The notes under the pieces: model-generated
The model's input: the letters and a program-made list of their open reading frames with translations, nothing else
The model's database searches: none
What the model was told of the DNA's origin: nothing
Position numbers and translations under genes: made by a program
Shown: positions 30,247-39,143 of the stretch, piece after piece
How the letters are laid out: every line of letters begins with the position of its first letter
How positions within the stretch are numbered: position 1 is the stretch's first letter
Source of the DNA: Luteimonas arsenica
GTDB taxonomy: Bacteria > Pseudomonadota > Gammaproteobacteria > Xanthomonadales > Xanthomonadaceae
Length of the DNA: 64,000 nucleotides
Assembly (NCBI RefSeq): GCF_004352825.1
Contig: NZ_SJRW01000002.1
Coordinates: 248,001-312,000, forward strand
Direction of reading: 5' to 3'

Positions 30247-31095
30247 GTGGCCGAGCCCACCGACATCCGGCACCTCGATGGCGCCGCGCCCCGGATCATG
30301 GTGGTCGACGGCTCGCGCCTGGTGCGCAAGCTGATCGGCGACACCCTGAAGGCCCAGCTGCCGGGCGCCGACGTGGTCGCCTGCGCCGATCTCGCGGAAG
30401 CGCACGCCGCGCTCGAGGCCGCGCCGATCGACCTCGCCACCACCTCGCTGGTGCTGCCCGACGGCGACGGGCAGCAGCTGGCCCAGGCGGTGCGCGCCAC
30501 GGCCGGCCAGCGCTACGTGCCGGTGATCGTGATCTCGGGCAACGCCCAGGAGCACCTCGAGGGTCGCCACTTCAGCGACGACGTCACCGACTACTTCGAC
30601 AAGTCGCACGGCCAGCGCGCGCTGGCGGAATTCATCCGCGGCTACGTGCAGCCGGCGCCGATCCCGGGCGCGCGCGTGCTCTACGTCGAGGACAGCCGCA
30701 CCGTCGCGCTCGCCACCTCGCGCATGCTCAAGGCGCAGCAGATGGAGGTGGTGCACGTCACCAGCGTCGAGGCCGCGCTCGAGTTCCTGCGCGAACGCGT
30801 CGCCGCGGGCGAGGGCCCCGGCGTCGACCTCGTACTCACCGATGTCTACCTCAAGGGCGAACTCGACGGCGGCGACCTGGTGCAGGCGATCCGCGGCGAA
30901 TTCGGCTGCTCCAAGCGCCGGTTGCCGGTGCTGGTGATGACCGGCGACGCCAATCCGGCCAACCAGGCCGCGCTGCTGCGCGACGGCGCCAACGACCTGG
31001 TGCTGAAGCCGATCGAGGAGCGGTTGCTGGTGACCAAGGCCCTGTTCCAGCTGCGCCTGTCGCGGCTGCCGGAGGCCGGGGCGCCGGCGGCGTGA
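30247..31095 (+). CDS. Tandem receiver-domain response regulator, first receiver degenerate
   Basis: The 282-residue protein consists of two CheY-like receiver domains and no output domain. The first (about 16-140) begins RIMVVDGSRLVRKLIGD, so one of the usual acidic pair is Gly, and its phosphorylation-site strand reads LATTSLVLPDGDG with no aspartate at the expected position. The second (about 143-275) is canonical: VLYVEDSRTVALATSRML with the acidic pair, LVLTDVYLKG with the acceptor Asp, VLVMTGDA and VLKPIEE with the switch Lys. It may signal through protein contacts. The start is GTG, two bases after ftsX; ung overlaps its stop by four bases. Confidence 0.85.
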   Translation: MAEPTDIRHLDGAAPRIMVVDGSRLVRKLIGDTLKAQLPGADVVACADLAEAHAALEAAPIDLATTSLVLPDGDGQQLAQAVRATAGQRYVPVIVISGNAQEHLEGRHFSDDVTDYFDKSHGQRALAEFIRGYVQPAPIPGARVLYVEDSRTVALATSRMLKAQQMEVVHVTSVEAALEFLRERVAAGEGPGVDLVLTDVYLKGELDGGDLVQAIRGEFGCSKRRLPVLVMTGDANPANQAALLRDGANDLVLKPIEERLLVTKALFQLRLSRLPEAGAPAA

Positions 31096-31805
31096 GCGCG
31101 GCCGCCGATCGCCTGCGCATGGACGCGTCATGGAAGGCGCGGGTGGGCGACTGGTTCGAGCGCGACGACATGCGCGGGCTTTCGACCTTCCTGCAGGCGC
31201 GCAAGGCCGCGGGCGCGCGCATCTTCCCGCCCGGGCCGGAAATCTTCGCCGCCTTCGACGCCACGCCCTTCGACGACGTGCGCGTGGTGATCCTGGGCCA
31301 GGATCCCTACCACGGCGCCGGGCAGGCGCACGGCCTGTGTTTCTCGGTGCGCCCGGGCGTGCGCGTGCCGCCGTCGCTGGACAACATCTTCAAGGAGATC
31401 CAGCGCGACCTCGGCATCGCGCGTCCCGACCACGGCTGCCTGCTGCCCTGGGCGCGGCGCGGCGTGCTGCTGCTCAATGCCGTGCTCACCGTCGAGGAAG
31501 GGCGCGCGGGTTCGCACCAGGGTCGCGGCTGGGAGGGCTTCACCGACCACGTCGTCGACGTGCTCGGCCGCGAGCGCGAAGGCCTGGTGTTCATGCTCTG
31601 GGGCAGCTATGCCCAGGCCAAGGGCAAGGTCATCGATCCGCGCCGGCACCGCGTGCTGCGCAGCACCCACCCGTCGCCGCTGTCCGCGCACCGCGGCTTC
31701 CTCGGCTGCGGGCATTTTTCGGCGGCCAACGACTACCTCGTCCGCAACGGCGGTGCGCCGGTCGACTGGTCGCTGCCACCGCGCGCGCAGCTGGGGGACG
31801 CGTGA
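31092..31805 (+). CDS. ung: Uracil-DNA glycosylase
   Basis: Ung removes uracil from DNA in base-excision repair. The catalytic water-activating motif GQDPYHGAGQAHGLCFSV and the DNA-intercalating HPSPLSAHRGFLG are intact, with LLLNAVLTVEEG and FMLWGSYAQAKG between. A GTG at 31092 overlapping the upstream TGA (GTGA) gives 237 residues and coupling; an ATG at 31119 would give 228, nearer the E. coli 229, but lacks a ribosome binding site. The sulfotransferase gene overlaps the stop by four bases. Confidence 0.96.
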   Translation: MSAAADRLRMDASWKARVGDWFERDDMRGLSTFLQARKAAGARIFPPGPEIFAAFDATPFDDVRVVILGQDPYHGAGQAHGLCFSVRPGVRVPPSLDNIFKEIQRDLGIARPDHGCLLPWARRGVLLLNAVLTVEEGRAGSHQGRGWEGFTDHVVDVLGREREGLVFMLWGSYAQAKGKVIDPRRHRVLRSTHPSPLSAHRGFLGCGHFSAANDYLVRNGGAPVDWSLPPRAQLGDA

Positions 31806-32515
31806 GCGAAGCGCCGCTGCTGGTCTCCCTGCATCTGCCCAAGACCGCGGGCACCAGCTTCGCCGAGACCCTGCGCGCGGCCAGCGCGGGTGGCTACCGC
31901 GACGACTACGCCGACGTGCCGATGCAATACCCGGCCTGGCAGCGGCGCCTGCACGCCGTACGCGGCGGACTGGCCCTGCGCGGGCGCGTGCCGGACGATG
32001 CCGGCTGCATCCACGGCCATTTCCTCGCACTCAAGTACCGCATCGCCCTGGGCGCGCGGCCGGCGCGCTGGATCACCTGGATGCGCGAGCCGGTGCAGCG
32101 CCTGGCCTCGCACTACGCCTTCTGGCGCCGCGACTACGACGGCAGCGACCCGACCCAGCCGCTGCGCAACCGCGTGCTGCGCGAGGACTGGTCGTTCGAG
32201 CGCTTCGCGCTGGGGCCGGAGCTGCGCAACGTCTACCGGCAGTACCTGTGGGGCTTCGATCCGGAGCGCTTCGATTTCATTGGCATCACCGAGCACTACC
32301 AGGCCGACCTCGAGCGGCTGGCCCGCCGACTGGGCTGGGAAACGGTAGCTGCGGCCGCGCTGGTCAATCCCGAGCGCGGGGAAGCGGGCTATGACATCGA
32401 TCCCGCGCTGGCCGAGCGTATCCGCCGGTACCATGCCGCCGATGTGGGGCTTTACCGCTGGGCGCTGGCCCGGCGCGAAGGGATGGCCGGTCAGGGGCCG
32501 TCCCGCCGTCCCTGA
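31802..32515 (+). CDS. Sulfotransferase family protein
   Basis: The 237-residue protein starts with [17 protein letters not shown], a P-loop-like 5'-phosphosulfate-binding motif of PAPS-dependent sulfotransferases. The 3'-phosphate-binding region is likely [19 protein letters not shown], with the conserved Arg and Ser. [21 protein letters not shown] is typical of the family-2/heparan-type group. The acceptor, probably a glycan or lipid, is unknown. The GTG overlaps the ung stop by four bases, so it belongs to the ftsE-ung transcription unit, an odd place for this function. Confidence 0.8.
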   Translation: MSEAPLLVSLHLPKTAGTSFAETLRAASAGGYRDDYADVPMQYPAWQRRLHAVRGGLALRGRVPDDAGCIHGHFLALKYRIALGARPARWITWMREPVQRLASHYAFWRRDYDGSDPTQPLRNRVLREDWSFERFALGPELRNVYRQYLWGFDPERFDFIGITEHYQADLERLARRLGWETVAAAALVNPERGEAGYDIDPALAERIRRYHAADVGLYRWALARREGMAGQGPSRRP

Positions 32516-32606
32516 CCGGAAAGGCCGGCGGCGATGCGTTGCGAGGCCGGATCCGTGCAAGGATTGCCGGAATAATACGGAACAATCAATTGAATGCGAC
32601 GTAAAT

Positions 32607-32656
32607 CGTTCCATTAACGGAACGCAACGGAACTTCCTCCGGGGTCAGCAGTCTCA
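32607..32656 (+). promoter_or_regulatory. Candidate sigma-E-type promoter and GGAAC repeats upstream of rpoH
   Basis: GGAACTT (32629-32635) followed after 16 bases by TCTCA (32652-32656) resembles an RpoE promoter (GGAACTT, about 16 bases, TCnnA). Just upstream, CGTTCC (32607) and GGAACG (32619-32624) form a perfect inverted repeat with a six-base spacer. ACGGAAC occurs three times between 32576 and 32634. In E. coli one rpoH promoter is RpoE-dependent, and similar control is reported in Xanthomonas. A TAAAAT at 32669-32674 could serve a second, leaderless transcript. Confidence 0.5.
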
Positions 32657-32681
32657 TGGGGCCACTGCTAAAATCGCTGCC

Positions 32682-33557
<876 letters not shown>

Positions 33558-33588
33558 TCCGACAGCGAACCGCAACTGCGACACAGCG

Positions 33589-33616
33589 ACGGCCCGGGAA
33601 ACCGGGCCGTTTCGCA
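33589..33616 (+). terminator. Rho-independent terminator of rpoH
   Basis: ACGGCCCGG (33589-33597) pairs with CCGGGCCGT (33602-33610) around a GAAA tetraloop and is followed by a T-rich TTCGCATTCTTTT tract. Confidence 0.85.
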
Positions 33617-33621
33617 TTCTT

Positions 33622-33642
33622 TTGTGGGAGCCGCTCCCACGG
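33622..33642. repeat. Minimal REP-like palindrome
   Basis: TTGTGGGAGC is followed at once by CGCTCCCACGG, the exact outer ends of the REP elements at 28475 and 60442 with the interior missing. It lies directly after the rpoH terminator and before the stop of convergent zupT. It looks like an internal-deletion remnant or a solo form. Confidence 0.65.
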
Positions 33643-33656
33643 ACGGCGGCGCGCCC

Positions 33657-34466
33657 TCACCACTTGAACAGCACCAGGCTCACCGCCAGCACGCCCATGC
33701 CCGCGACCAGGCCGTAGACGGTCTCGTGGCCGCGCGCGTAGCGCTTCGCGGCGGGCAGCAGCTCGTCCAGCGCCAGGAACACCATGACGCCGGCGATGAC
33801 GCCGAACACGCTGCCGAACACCGCGTCCGACATCCACGGCCGCAGCAGCGCATAGCCGATGATCGCGCCCAGCGGCTCGGCCAGCCCCGACAGCAGGCAG
33901 GCGCCGAAGGCGTAGGTCTTGCTGTGGGTGGCGAAGTACACCGGCACCGCGATCGCGATGCCTTCGGGGATGTTGTGGATGGCGATGGCGAAGGCCAGCG
34001 GCATGCCCACGCCGGGGTTTTCGAGCGTGGCGAAGAAGGTCGCCAGGCCCTCGGGAAAGTTGTGCACGGTGATCGCCAGCGCGGTCAGCAGGCCGACGCG
34101 CTTGATGTAGGCGGCGTTGTGCTCGCGGAAAAAGGGGTCGTCGGCCTCCAGGCGCTCGTGCGGGTTCGGCACCAGGCGGTCGATCAGCATGATCAGGCCG
34201 ACGCCGCACAGGAAGGCCGCCGTGCCCAGGCTGAAGCCCATGCGCTCGCCGTAGCCCTGGCTGAAGGACAGGATCGACTTGTTGAGGATCTCCGACAGCG
34301 AGACATAGACCATCGCGCCGCCGGCGAAGGCCAGGCCGAAGGCGAGCAGGCGCGCGTTGGGCGTCTTCTGCGCGAACACCAGCAGGCCGCCGACGCCGGT
34401 GGCCAGGCCGGCGGCCGTGGTCACCGCCAGCGCGATGAGGATGTTGGCGGTGGCAATCTCGATCAT
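33657..34466 (-). CDS. zupT: Zinc/divalent metal transporter ZupT (ZIP family)
   Basis: ZIP-family importer of zinc and other divalent metals. The 269-residue protein has eight hydrophobic segments. The paired metal-site motifs are present: TVHNFPEGLATF in helix 4 and AIHNIPEGIAIAVP in helix 5. The cytoplasmic loop RLVPNPHERLEADDPF is short, as in ZupT. The ATG at 34466 overlaps the ndh stop by four bases (ATGA), so the two are coupled. Confidence 0.93.
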   Translation of the reverse strand: MIEIATANILIALAVTTAAGLATGVGGLLVFAQKTPNARLLAFGLAFAGGAMVYVSLSEILNKSILSFSQGYGERMGFSLGTAAFLCGVGLIMLIDRLVPNPHERLEADDPFFREHNAAYIKRVGLLTALAITVHNFPEGLATFFATLENPGVGMPLAFAIAIHNIPEGIAIAVPVYFATHSKTYAFGACLLSGLAEPLGAIIGYALLRPWMSDAVFGSVFGVIAGVMVFLALDELLPAAKRYARGHETVYGLVAGMGVLAVSLVLFKW

Positions 34467-35746
34467 GCGGGTCCGTCCCTGTCGTCGCCCGGGGTGGTGT
34501 CGCCGAAGATGATCCTGGCCGCGCGCTGGTAGCTCCAGTACGCCCAGGTCCAGTTGAACATGACGACCACGCGGTTGCGGAAGCCGATCAGGAACAGGAT
34601 ATGCACCAGCAGCCAGAACCACCATGCCAGCAGGCCCGACAGCTTGAGGCGGCCGAAGTGCACTACCGCCGCCATCCGGCCGATGGTGGCGAGGTTGCCC
34701 CAGTCGCGGTAGCGGAAGGCAGGCGCCGCCTGGCTGCGCAGGCGCGCGCGGATCGCGCCGGCCACGTGCCGGCCCATCTGCTTGGCCGCCGGCGCCACGC
34801 CCGGCACGGGACGCCCGTCCTCGCGCGCGATCGCGGCGAGGTCGCCGGCGACGAAGACGCGCGGCTGGCCGGGCACGCCGAGGTCGGGTTCGACGACGAC
34901 GCGGCCGGCGCGGTCCAGCGGCACGTCGAGCGACTTCGCCAGCGGTGATGCGGCGACGCCGGCCGCCCACAGCACCGTGCGCGAGGGCATGAAGCGGTCG
35001 CCCAGCCGGTAGCCTTCGGCGTCGATCGCGGTCACCGGCGTGCCGGTGACGACTTCCACGCCCAGGCGCTCCAGCTGCCGTTGCGCGCGCGCCGATAGAT
35101 CCTCCGGGAACGAGGCCAGCACCCGCGGTCCCGCCTCGACCAGGCGCACGCGGGCACCGGCCGGATCGATGTTGCGGAACTCGTCGCGCAGCGTGTGCCG
35201 CGCGATTTCGGCCAGGGTGCCCGCCAGCTCGACGCCGGTGGGGCCGCCACCGATGATCGCGAAGTCCAGCCAGGCCGCGCGCTTGGCCGGATCGGTCTCG
35301 GCCTCCGCGCGCTCGAAGGCCAGCAGCACGCGGCGGCGGATGCCGAGCGCGTCGTCCAGCGTCTTCAGGCCCGGCGCATGCGCGGCCCATTGCTCGTTGC
35401 CGAAATAGGCGTGGGTGGCGCCGCTGGCGAGCACCAGGTAGTCGTAATCCAGCGTACCGCCGTCGTCCAGGCGGATGCGGCCGGCGTCCGCCTCGACCGC
35501 CTCCACGCCCGCCAGCCGGACCTCGACGTTGCGCTGCCGGCGCAGGATGTGGCGCAGCGGCGCGGCGATGTCCGGCGCCGACAGGCCCGCGGTCGCGACC
35601 TGGTACAGCAGCGGCTGGAACAGGTGGTGGTTGCTGCGGTCGACCAGGGTGATGCGCACCGGATCGCGGGCCAGCGCGCGCGTGGCCCAGAGCCCGCCGA
35701 AGCCGCCGCCGACGACCACCACATGGGGGAGGGGTGTCACGTCCAT
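34463..35746 (-). CDS. ndh: Type II NADH dehydrogenase-like NAD(P)/FAD-dependent oxidoreductase
   Basis: A single-subunit quinone oxidoreductase that passes electrons from NADH to the quinone pool without pumping protons. The 427-residue protein has an FAD-binding VVVVGGGFGGLWATRAL at residues 9-25, NHHLFQPLLYQVATAGL, an NADH-binding AIIGGGPTGVELAGTL, and VFVAGDLAAI near the second FAD contact. The C-terminus has a hydrophobic membrane segment (GLLAWWFWLLVHILFLIGF). The start at 35746 follows a CACAAT hexamer by six bases, suggesting a leaderless mRNA. It is the first gene of the ndh-zupT unit. Confidence 0.9.
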   Translation of the reverse strand: MDVTPLPHVVVVGGGFGGLWATRALARDPVRITLVDRSNHHLFQPLLYQVATAGLSAPDIAAPLRHILRRQRNVEVRLAGVEAVEADAGRIRLDDGGTLDYDYLVLASGATHAYFGNEQWAAHAPGLKTLDDALGIRRRVLLAFERAEAETDPAKRAAWLDFAIIGGGPTGVELAGTLAEIARHTLRDEFRNIDPAGARVRLVEAGPRVLASFPEDLSARAQRQLERLGVEVVTGTPVTAIDAEGYRLGDRFMPSRTVLWAAGVAASPLAKSLDVPLDRAGRVVVEPDLGVPGQPRVFVAGDLAAIAREDGRPVPGVAPAAKQMGRHVAGAIRARLRSQAAPAFRYRDWGNLATIGRMAAVVHFGRLKLSGLLAWWFWLLVHILFLIGFRNRVVVMFNWTWAYWSYQRAARIIFGDTTPGDDRDGPA

Positions 35747-35798
35747 TGCGCTATTGTGCGCGCATCGCGCCGACCGCGGCGCCAGCAGGGAACCGGGA

Positions 35799-36668
35799 AT
35801 GCCCGAGCATGAGAAGCGCATCGCACTGCTGATCGACGCCGACAACGCGCCCGCCTCCAAGATCGAGGTGATCCTGGCCGAGATCGCCCGCCACGGCGTC
35901 GCCAACGTGCGCCGCGCCTATGGCAACTGGAAGAGCCACAACCTGGTGGGCTGGGAGAAGGTCCTGCACACCTGGGCGATCCGCCCGATCCAGCAGTTCG
36001 CCTACACCAGCGGCAAGAACGCGTCGGACATGGCGATGGTGATCGACGCCATGGACCTGCTGTATGCGCGCAACCTGGACGGTTTCGCCATCGTTTCGTC
36101 GGATGCCGACTTCACGCCGCTGGTGATGCGCCTACGCAACGACGGCCTGGCGGTGTACGGCTTCGGCCAGGAGAAGACGCCGCAGCCCTTCGTGCGCGCC
36201 TGTTCCACCTTCCTGTACCTGGAGAAGCTGGGCGAGCCCGACGGCGATGACGACGAGGAGTCCCGGCCGGCCCCGTCGCCGTCGCAGCTGCAGCACGATG
36301 CCGACCTGGTGCGCCTGCTGCGCGGCGCCATCGACGCCACGCAGGGCGAGGACGGCTGGTCGAGGCTCGGCGCGGTCGGCAGCCACATCGGCAACCAGGG
36401 CTCCTTCGACCCGCGCAACCACGGCTACCGCAAGCTCAGCGACCTGATCGAGGCGATCGAGCTGTTCGAAGTGCGCCGCCAGGGGCAGGTGATCGAAGTG
36501 CGCAACCGCAGCCTTCGCGGCGGTGGCCGTCGGCAGGCGGCGGCGAAGGGCAATGCGGATGCACCCGCGGCGAAGTCGGGTGGCGCCGCCAGCAAGGCTG
36601 CGAAGCCCGCCAAGACCGCGAAAACCCCCAGGGCAAGGAAGGCACCGCCCAAACCCGCAGCTTCGTAA
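35799..36668 (+). CDS. NYN (PIN-like) domain protein with OST-HTH/LOTUS domain
   Basis: The 289-residue protein starts with an NYN domain: RIALLIDADNAPASKIEVIL, GNWKSHNLVGWEK, SGKNASDMAMVIDAMDLL and FAIVSSDADFTPLVMRL supply the acidic residues expected of a PIN-like ribonuclease (about residues 8-150). About 165-240 reads as an OST-HTH/LOTUS RNA-binding winged helix (DGWSRLGAVGSHIGNQG, HGYRKLSDLIEAIELFEV). The C-terminus is a Lys/Ala/Pro-rich tail. Such proteins are predicted RNA-binding nucleases; the target is unknown. GGGAACCGGGA precedes the ATG. It is divergent from ndh with 52 bases between starts. Confidence 0.83.
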   Translation: MPEHEKRIALLIDADNAPASKIEVILAEIARHGVANVRRAYGNWKSHNLVGWEKVLHTWAIRPIQQFAYTSGKNASDMAMVIDAMDLLYARNLDGFAIVSSDADFTPLVMRLRNDGLAVYGFGQEKTPQPFVRACSTFLYLEKLGEPDGDDDEESRPAPSPSQLQHDADLVRLLRGAIDATQGEDGWSRLGAVGSHIGNQGSFDPRNHGYRKLSDLIEAIELFEVRRQGQVIEVRNRSLRGGGRRQAAAKGNADAPAAKSGGAASKAAKPAKTAKTPRARKAPPKPAAS

Positions 36669-36741
36669 GCGCGCTTTCCCGGTTCGCCGGCTTTGGCTCT
36701 TTGGCTCTTCGCTCATCGTCCCGAAGCCGACCAACGCCACA

Positions 36742-36858
36742 GCCCGTCCCGTGCACAGGGGGTGTGCGAACAGCCGGCCATGGATGGCCGGCGGCCGGCT
36801 TCCGTAGCTGGACGCGGAGGCGGCCGGGGGAGCACACCCCCCTGTGCACGGGACGGGC
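36742..36858. repeat. Large structured inverted repeat between convergent genes
   Basis: A 26-base left arm (36742-36767, GCCCGTCCCGTGCACAGG then GGGTGTGC) is repeated inverted at 36832-36858 with only one extra C. The 64 bases between hold a second perfect palindrome, GCCGGCCAT/ATGGCCGGC (36773-36792), and an imperfect one. The whole could fold as a three-way cruciform. It has no coding potential. It could be a bidirectional terminator for the NYN gene and priA, or a non-autonomous mobile repeat. No target-site duplication is seen. Confidence 0.75.
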
Positions 36859-36923
36859 AGCGCGCGCTCCAACGGAGCTGCTTCAGTGCTACCCGAAGCA
36901 CGCCCCGCAGGTGCCCGACGAAA

Positions 36924-39143
36924 TCAGTAGAGGTCGACAGGATCCACATCCAGCGACCAGCGCACGCGGCGCGCTTCGGGCAGCGCGTGCAGGCCGGCGA
37001 CCACCGCGTCGAGCACCGCGTGCAGCGCGCGGCGCTGCGGTGACGACAACAGCAGTTGTGCGCGGTGCATGCCGGCGCGCCGCGGCATCGGCGCCGGGAT
37101 CGGGCCGGCAACCAGCAGGCTGCGCGCTTCCTCCGGCGGCAGCGCGCCACGCGCCGCATTGAAGGCTTCGCCGGCCGCGCGCAGGAACGCATCCGGCACC
37201 CCGGCCTGCTGCGCCTCCGCGCGCAGCAGGGCCATGTGCGCGAAGGGCGGGAAGCCGGCGGCCTCGCGCTGGCCGAGTTCGGCGTCGGCGAAGGCGCGGT
37301 AGCCGCCGTTGACCAGCACCTCCAGCAACGGATGCCCGGGATGGTGGGTCTGCAGCAGCACCTCGCCCGGGCGCTCGGCGCGGCCGGCGCGGCCGGAGAC
37401 CTGGATCAGCAGCTGGGCCAGCTTCTCGCTGGCGCGGAAATCCGCGGAAAACAGGCCTTCGTCGATGCCGACCACGCACACCAGCACCAGCTTCGGCAGG
37501 TCGTGGCCCTTGGCCAGCATCTGAGTGCCGACCAGGATGCCGGGGCCGTCGTCGAGCTTCGCCAGTTCGCGCGCGAGCCCGTCGCGGCGGCGCGTGCTGG
37601 CGCTGTCGATGCGCAGCACCGGCACGTCGCCGAAGCGCGCGGCCAGCAGTTCCTCGATGCGCTCGGTGCCCACGCCCTGCGGCTGCAGCGCCAGGCTGGC
37701 GCAGTCGGGGCAGGCCATTGGCACCGGCCGCCGCGTGCCGCAGTGGTGGCACTGCAGGCGGCGGCCACCGGCGTGCACGGTCATCGGCACCGCGCGCTCG
37801 GGCGTGCTGCAGCGCGGGCAGGCCGCGCTCCAGCCGCAGTCGTGGCACAGCAGCACCGGCGCGTAGCCGCGGCGGTTCTTGAACACCAGCACCTGGCCGC
37901 CGCCGTCGAGCGCGGTGCGTACCGCCGCCAGAAGTTCCTCCGACAGTCCCGCCTGCAGCGGGCGCTTGCGCACGTCGAGCACGCGCACCCGCGGCGGCTT
38001 CGCCTCGCCGGCGCGCTCGCGCAGGCGCAGGTGGGCATGGCGGCCGGCGCGCGCGTTGTGCAGGGTTTCCAGCGAGGGCGTGGCGCTGCCCAGCAGCACC
38101 GGCACGTCCAGCGCCTTGCCGCGCACCAGGGCCACGTCGCGGGCGTGGTAGCGGATGCCGTCCTGCTGCTTGTAGCTGCCGTCGTGCTCTTCGTCGACCA
38201 CGATCAGGCCGGGCTTCGGCAGCGGTGCGAACACCGCCGAGCGCGTGCCCACGATGACCTGCGCTTCGCCTCGCCACGCCGCCGCCCAGGCGCGTGCGCG
38301 CTCGCCGTCGTTGAGCCCGGAGTGCAGAGCGTGCACCGGCACGCCCAGGCGCGCGCGAAAGCGCGCCAGCATCTGCGGCGTCAGCCCGATCTCCGGCACC
38401 AGCACCAGGGCCTGGCGACCGTGGGCCAGGCAGCGCTCGGCGATCGCCTGCAGGTAGACCTCGGTCTTGCCGCTGCCGGTGACGCCTTCCAGCAGCACCG
38501 GCGCAAAGCCTTCGGCGGCGCGCAGCGCTTCGAGCGCGGCGGCCTGTCCGGCATTGGGTGCGGGGCCGGGTTGTGCGGTGACTGTTGCCGCCGCTTCGAT
38601 TGCAACGCGAAGGGCGAAGCCGCGCTCCTCCAGGCTGCGCGCCGCCGTGCGCCAGCCGTCGATCCGGTCGTCGAGCAGGTCCTCGGCCACGGCGCCTTTG
38701 CGCAGCGCCTCGGCCAGACGGCGCGGCCGCGCGCCGTTGCGCAGCCCGGCCACTGCGTTCGCGCCGGCCGCGGTCAGCGCCCAGCCCCAGGCCGTGGTGT
38801 CGGGCAGCGGCTCGCCGCGACGCAGGGCCGCGGGCAGGGCGGTGGCGAAGACTTCGCCCGCCGGGACGTGCAGGTAGCGCGCCAGCCAGCGACAGGTCGC
38901 CAGCAGTTCGCCATGGAGCAGGGGCGCCGGGTCCAGCCAGGCCACGGCTTCGCGCAGCGCCGGGGCGTCGGCGGCGGCGGGGCCGGTCGCGGCCACCACC
39001 CCGACCAGCTCGCGCGGGCCGAAGGGCACGCGCACGCGCCGGCCGATGTCGTCCGGCCCCATCGGGTCACCGCCGGGCGCGAGGTAGTCGAACAGGCGCG
39101 GCAGCGGCAGCGGCAGGGCGATGCGCAGGACGTCGGAGGGCAT
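36924..39143 (-). CDS. priA: Primosomal replication restart helicase PriA
   Basis: PriA recognises stalled forks and reloads the replicative helicase. The 739-residue protein has the N-terminal DNA-binding domain (VLRIALPLPLPRLFDYL), Walker A EGVTGSGKTEVYLQ, the DEEH box (LIVVDEEHDGSYKQQ), zinc-binding cysteines (CHDCGWSAACPRC, CHHCGTRRP, CPDC) and a helicase C domain (VLVGTQMLAKGHDLP-like GILVGTQMLAKGHDLPKL). Its stop is 65 bases from the large inverted repeat. A TAGACT hexamer six bases before the ATG may be a leaderless -10; two DnaA boxes lie about 110 bases further upstream. Confidence 0.96.
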   Translation of the reverse strand: MPSDVLRIALPLPLPRLFDYLAPGGDPMGPDDIGRRVRVPFGPRELVGVVAATGPAAADAPALREAVAWLDPAPLLHGELLATCRWLARYLHVPAGEVFATALPAALRRGEPLPDTTAWGWALTAAGANAVAGLRNGARPRRLAEALRKGAVAEDLLDDRIDGWRTAARSLEERGFALRVAIEAAATVTAQPGPAPNAGQAAALEALRAAEGFAPVLLEGVTGSGKTEVYLQAIAERCLAHGRQALVLVPEIGLTPQMLARFRARLGVPVHALHSGLNDGERARAWAAAWRGEAQVIVGTRSAVFAPLPKPGLIVVDEEHDGSYKQQDGIRYHARDVALVRGKALDVPVLLGSATPSLETLHNARAGRHAHLRLRERAGEAKPPRVRVLDVRKRPLQAGLSEELLAAVRTALDGGGQVLVFKNRRGYAPVLLCHDCGWSAACPRCSTPERAVPMTVHAGGRRLQCHHCGTRRPVPMACPDCASLALQPQGVGTERIEELLAARFGDVPVLRIDSASTRRRDGLARELAKLDDGPGILVGTQMLAKGHDLPKLVLVCVVGIDEGLFSADFRASEKLAQLLIQVSGRAGRAERPGEVLLQTHHPGHPLLEVLVNGGYRAFADAELGQREAAGFPPFAHMALLRAEAQQAGVPDAFLRAAGEAFNAARGALPPEEARSLLVAGPIPAPMPRRAGMHRAQLLLSSPQRRALHAVLDAVVAGLHALPEARRVRWSLDVDPVDLY

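Noticed and set aside
36693-37162. ORFs crossing the large inverted repeat
   Set aside because: They mix palindrome and antisense-priA sequence and have no domain or ribosome binding site.
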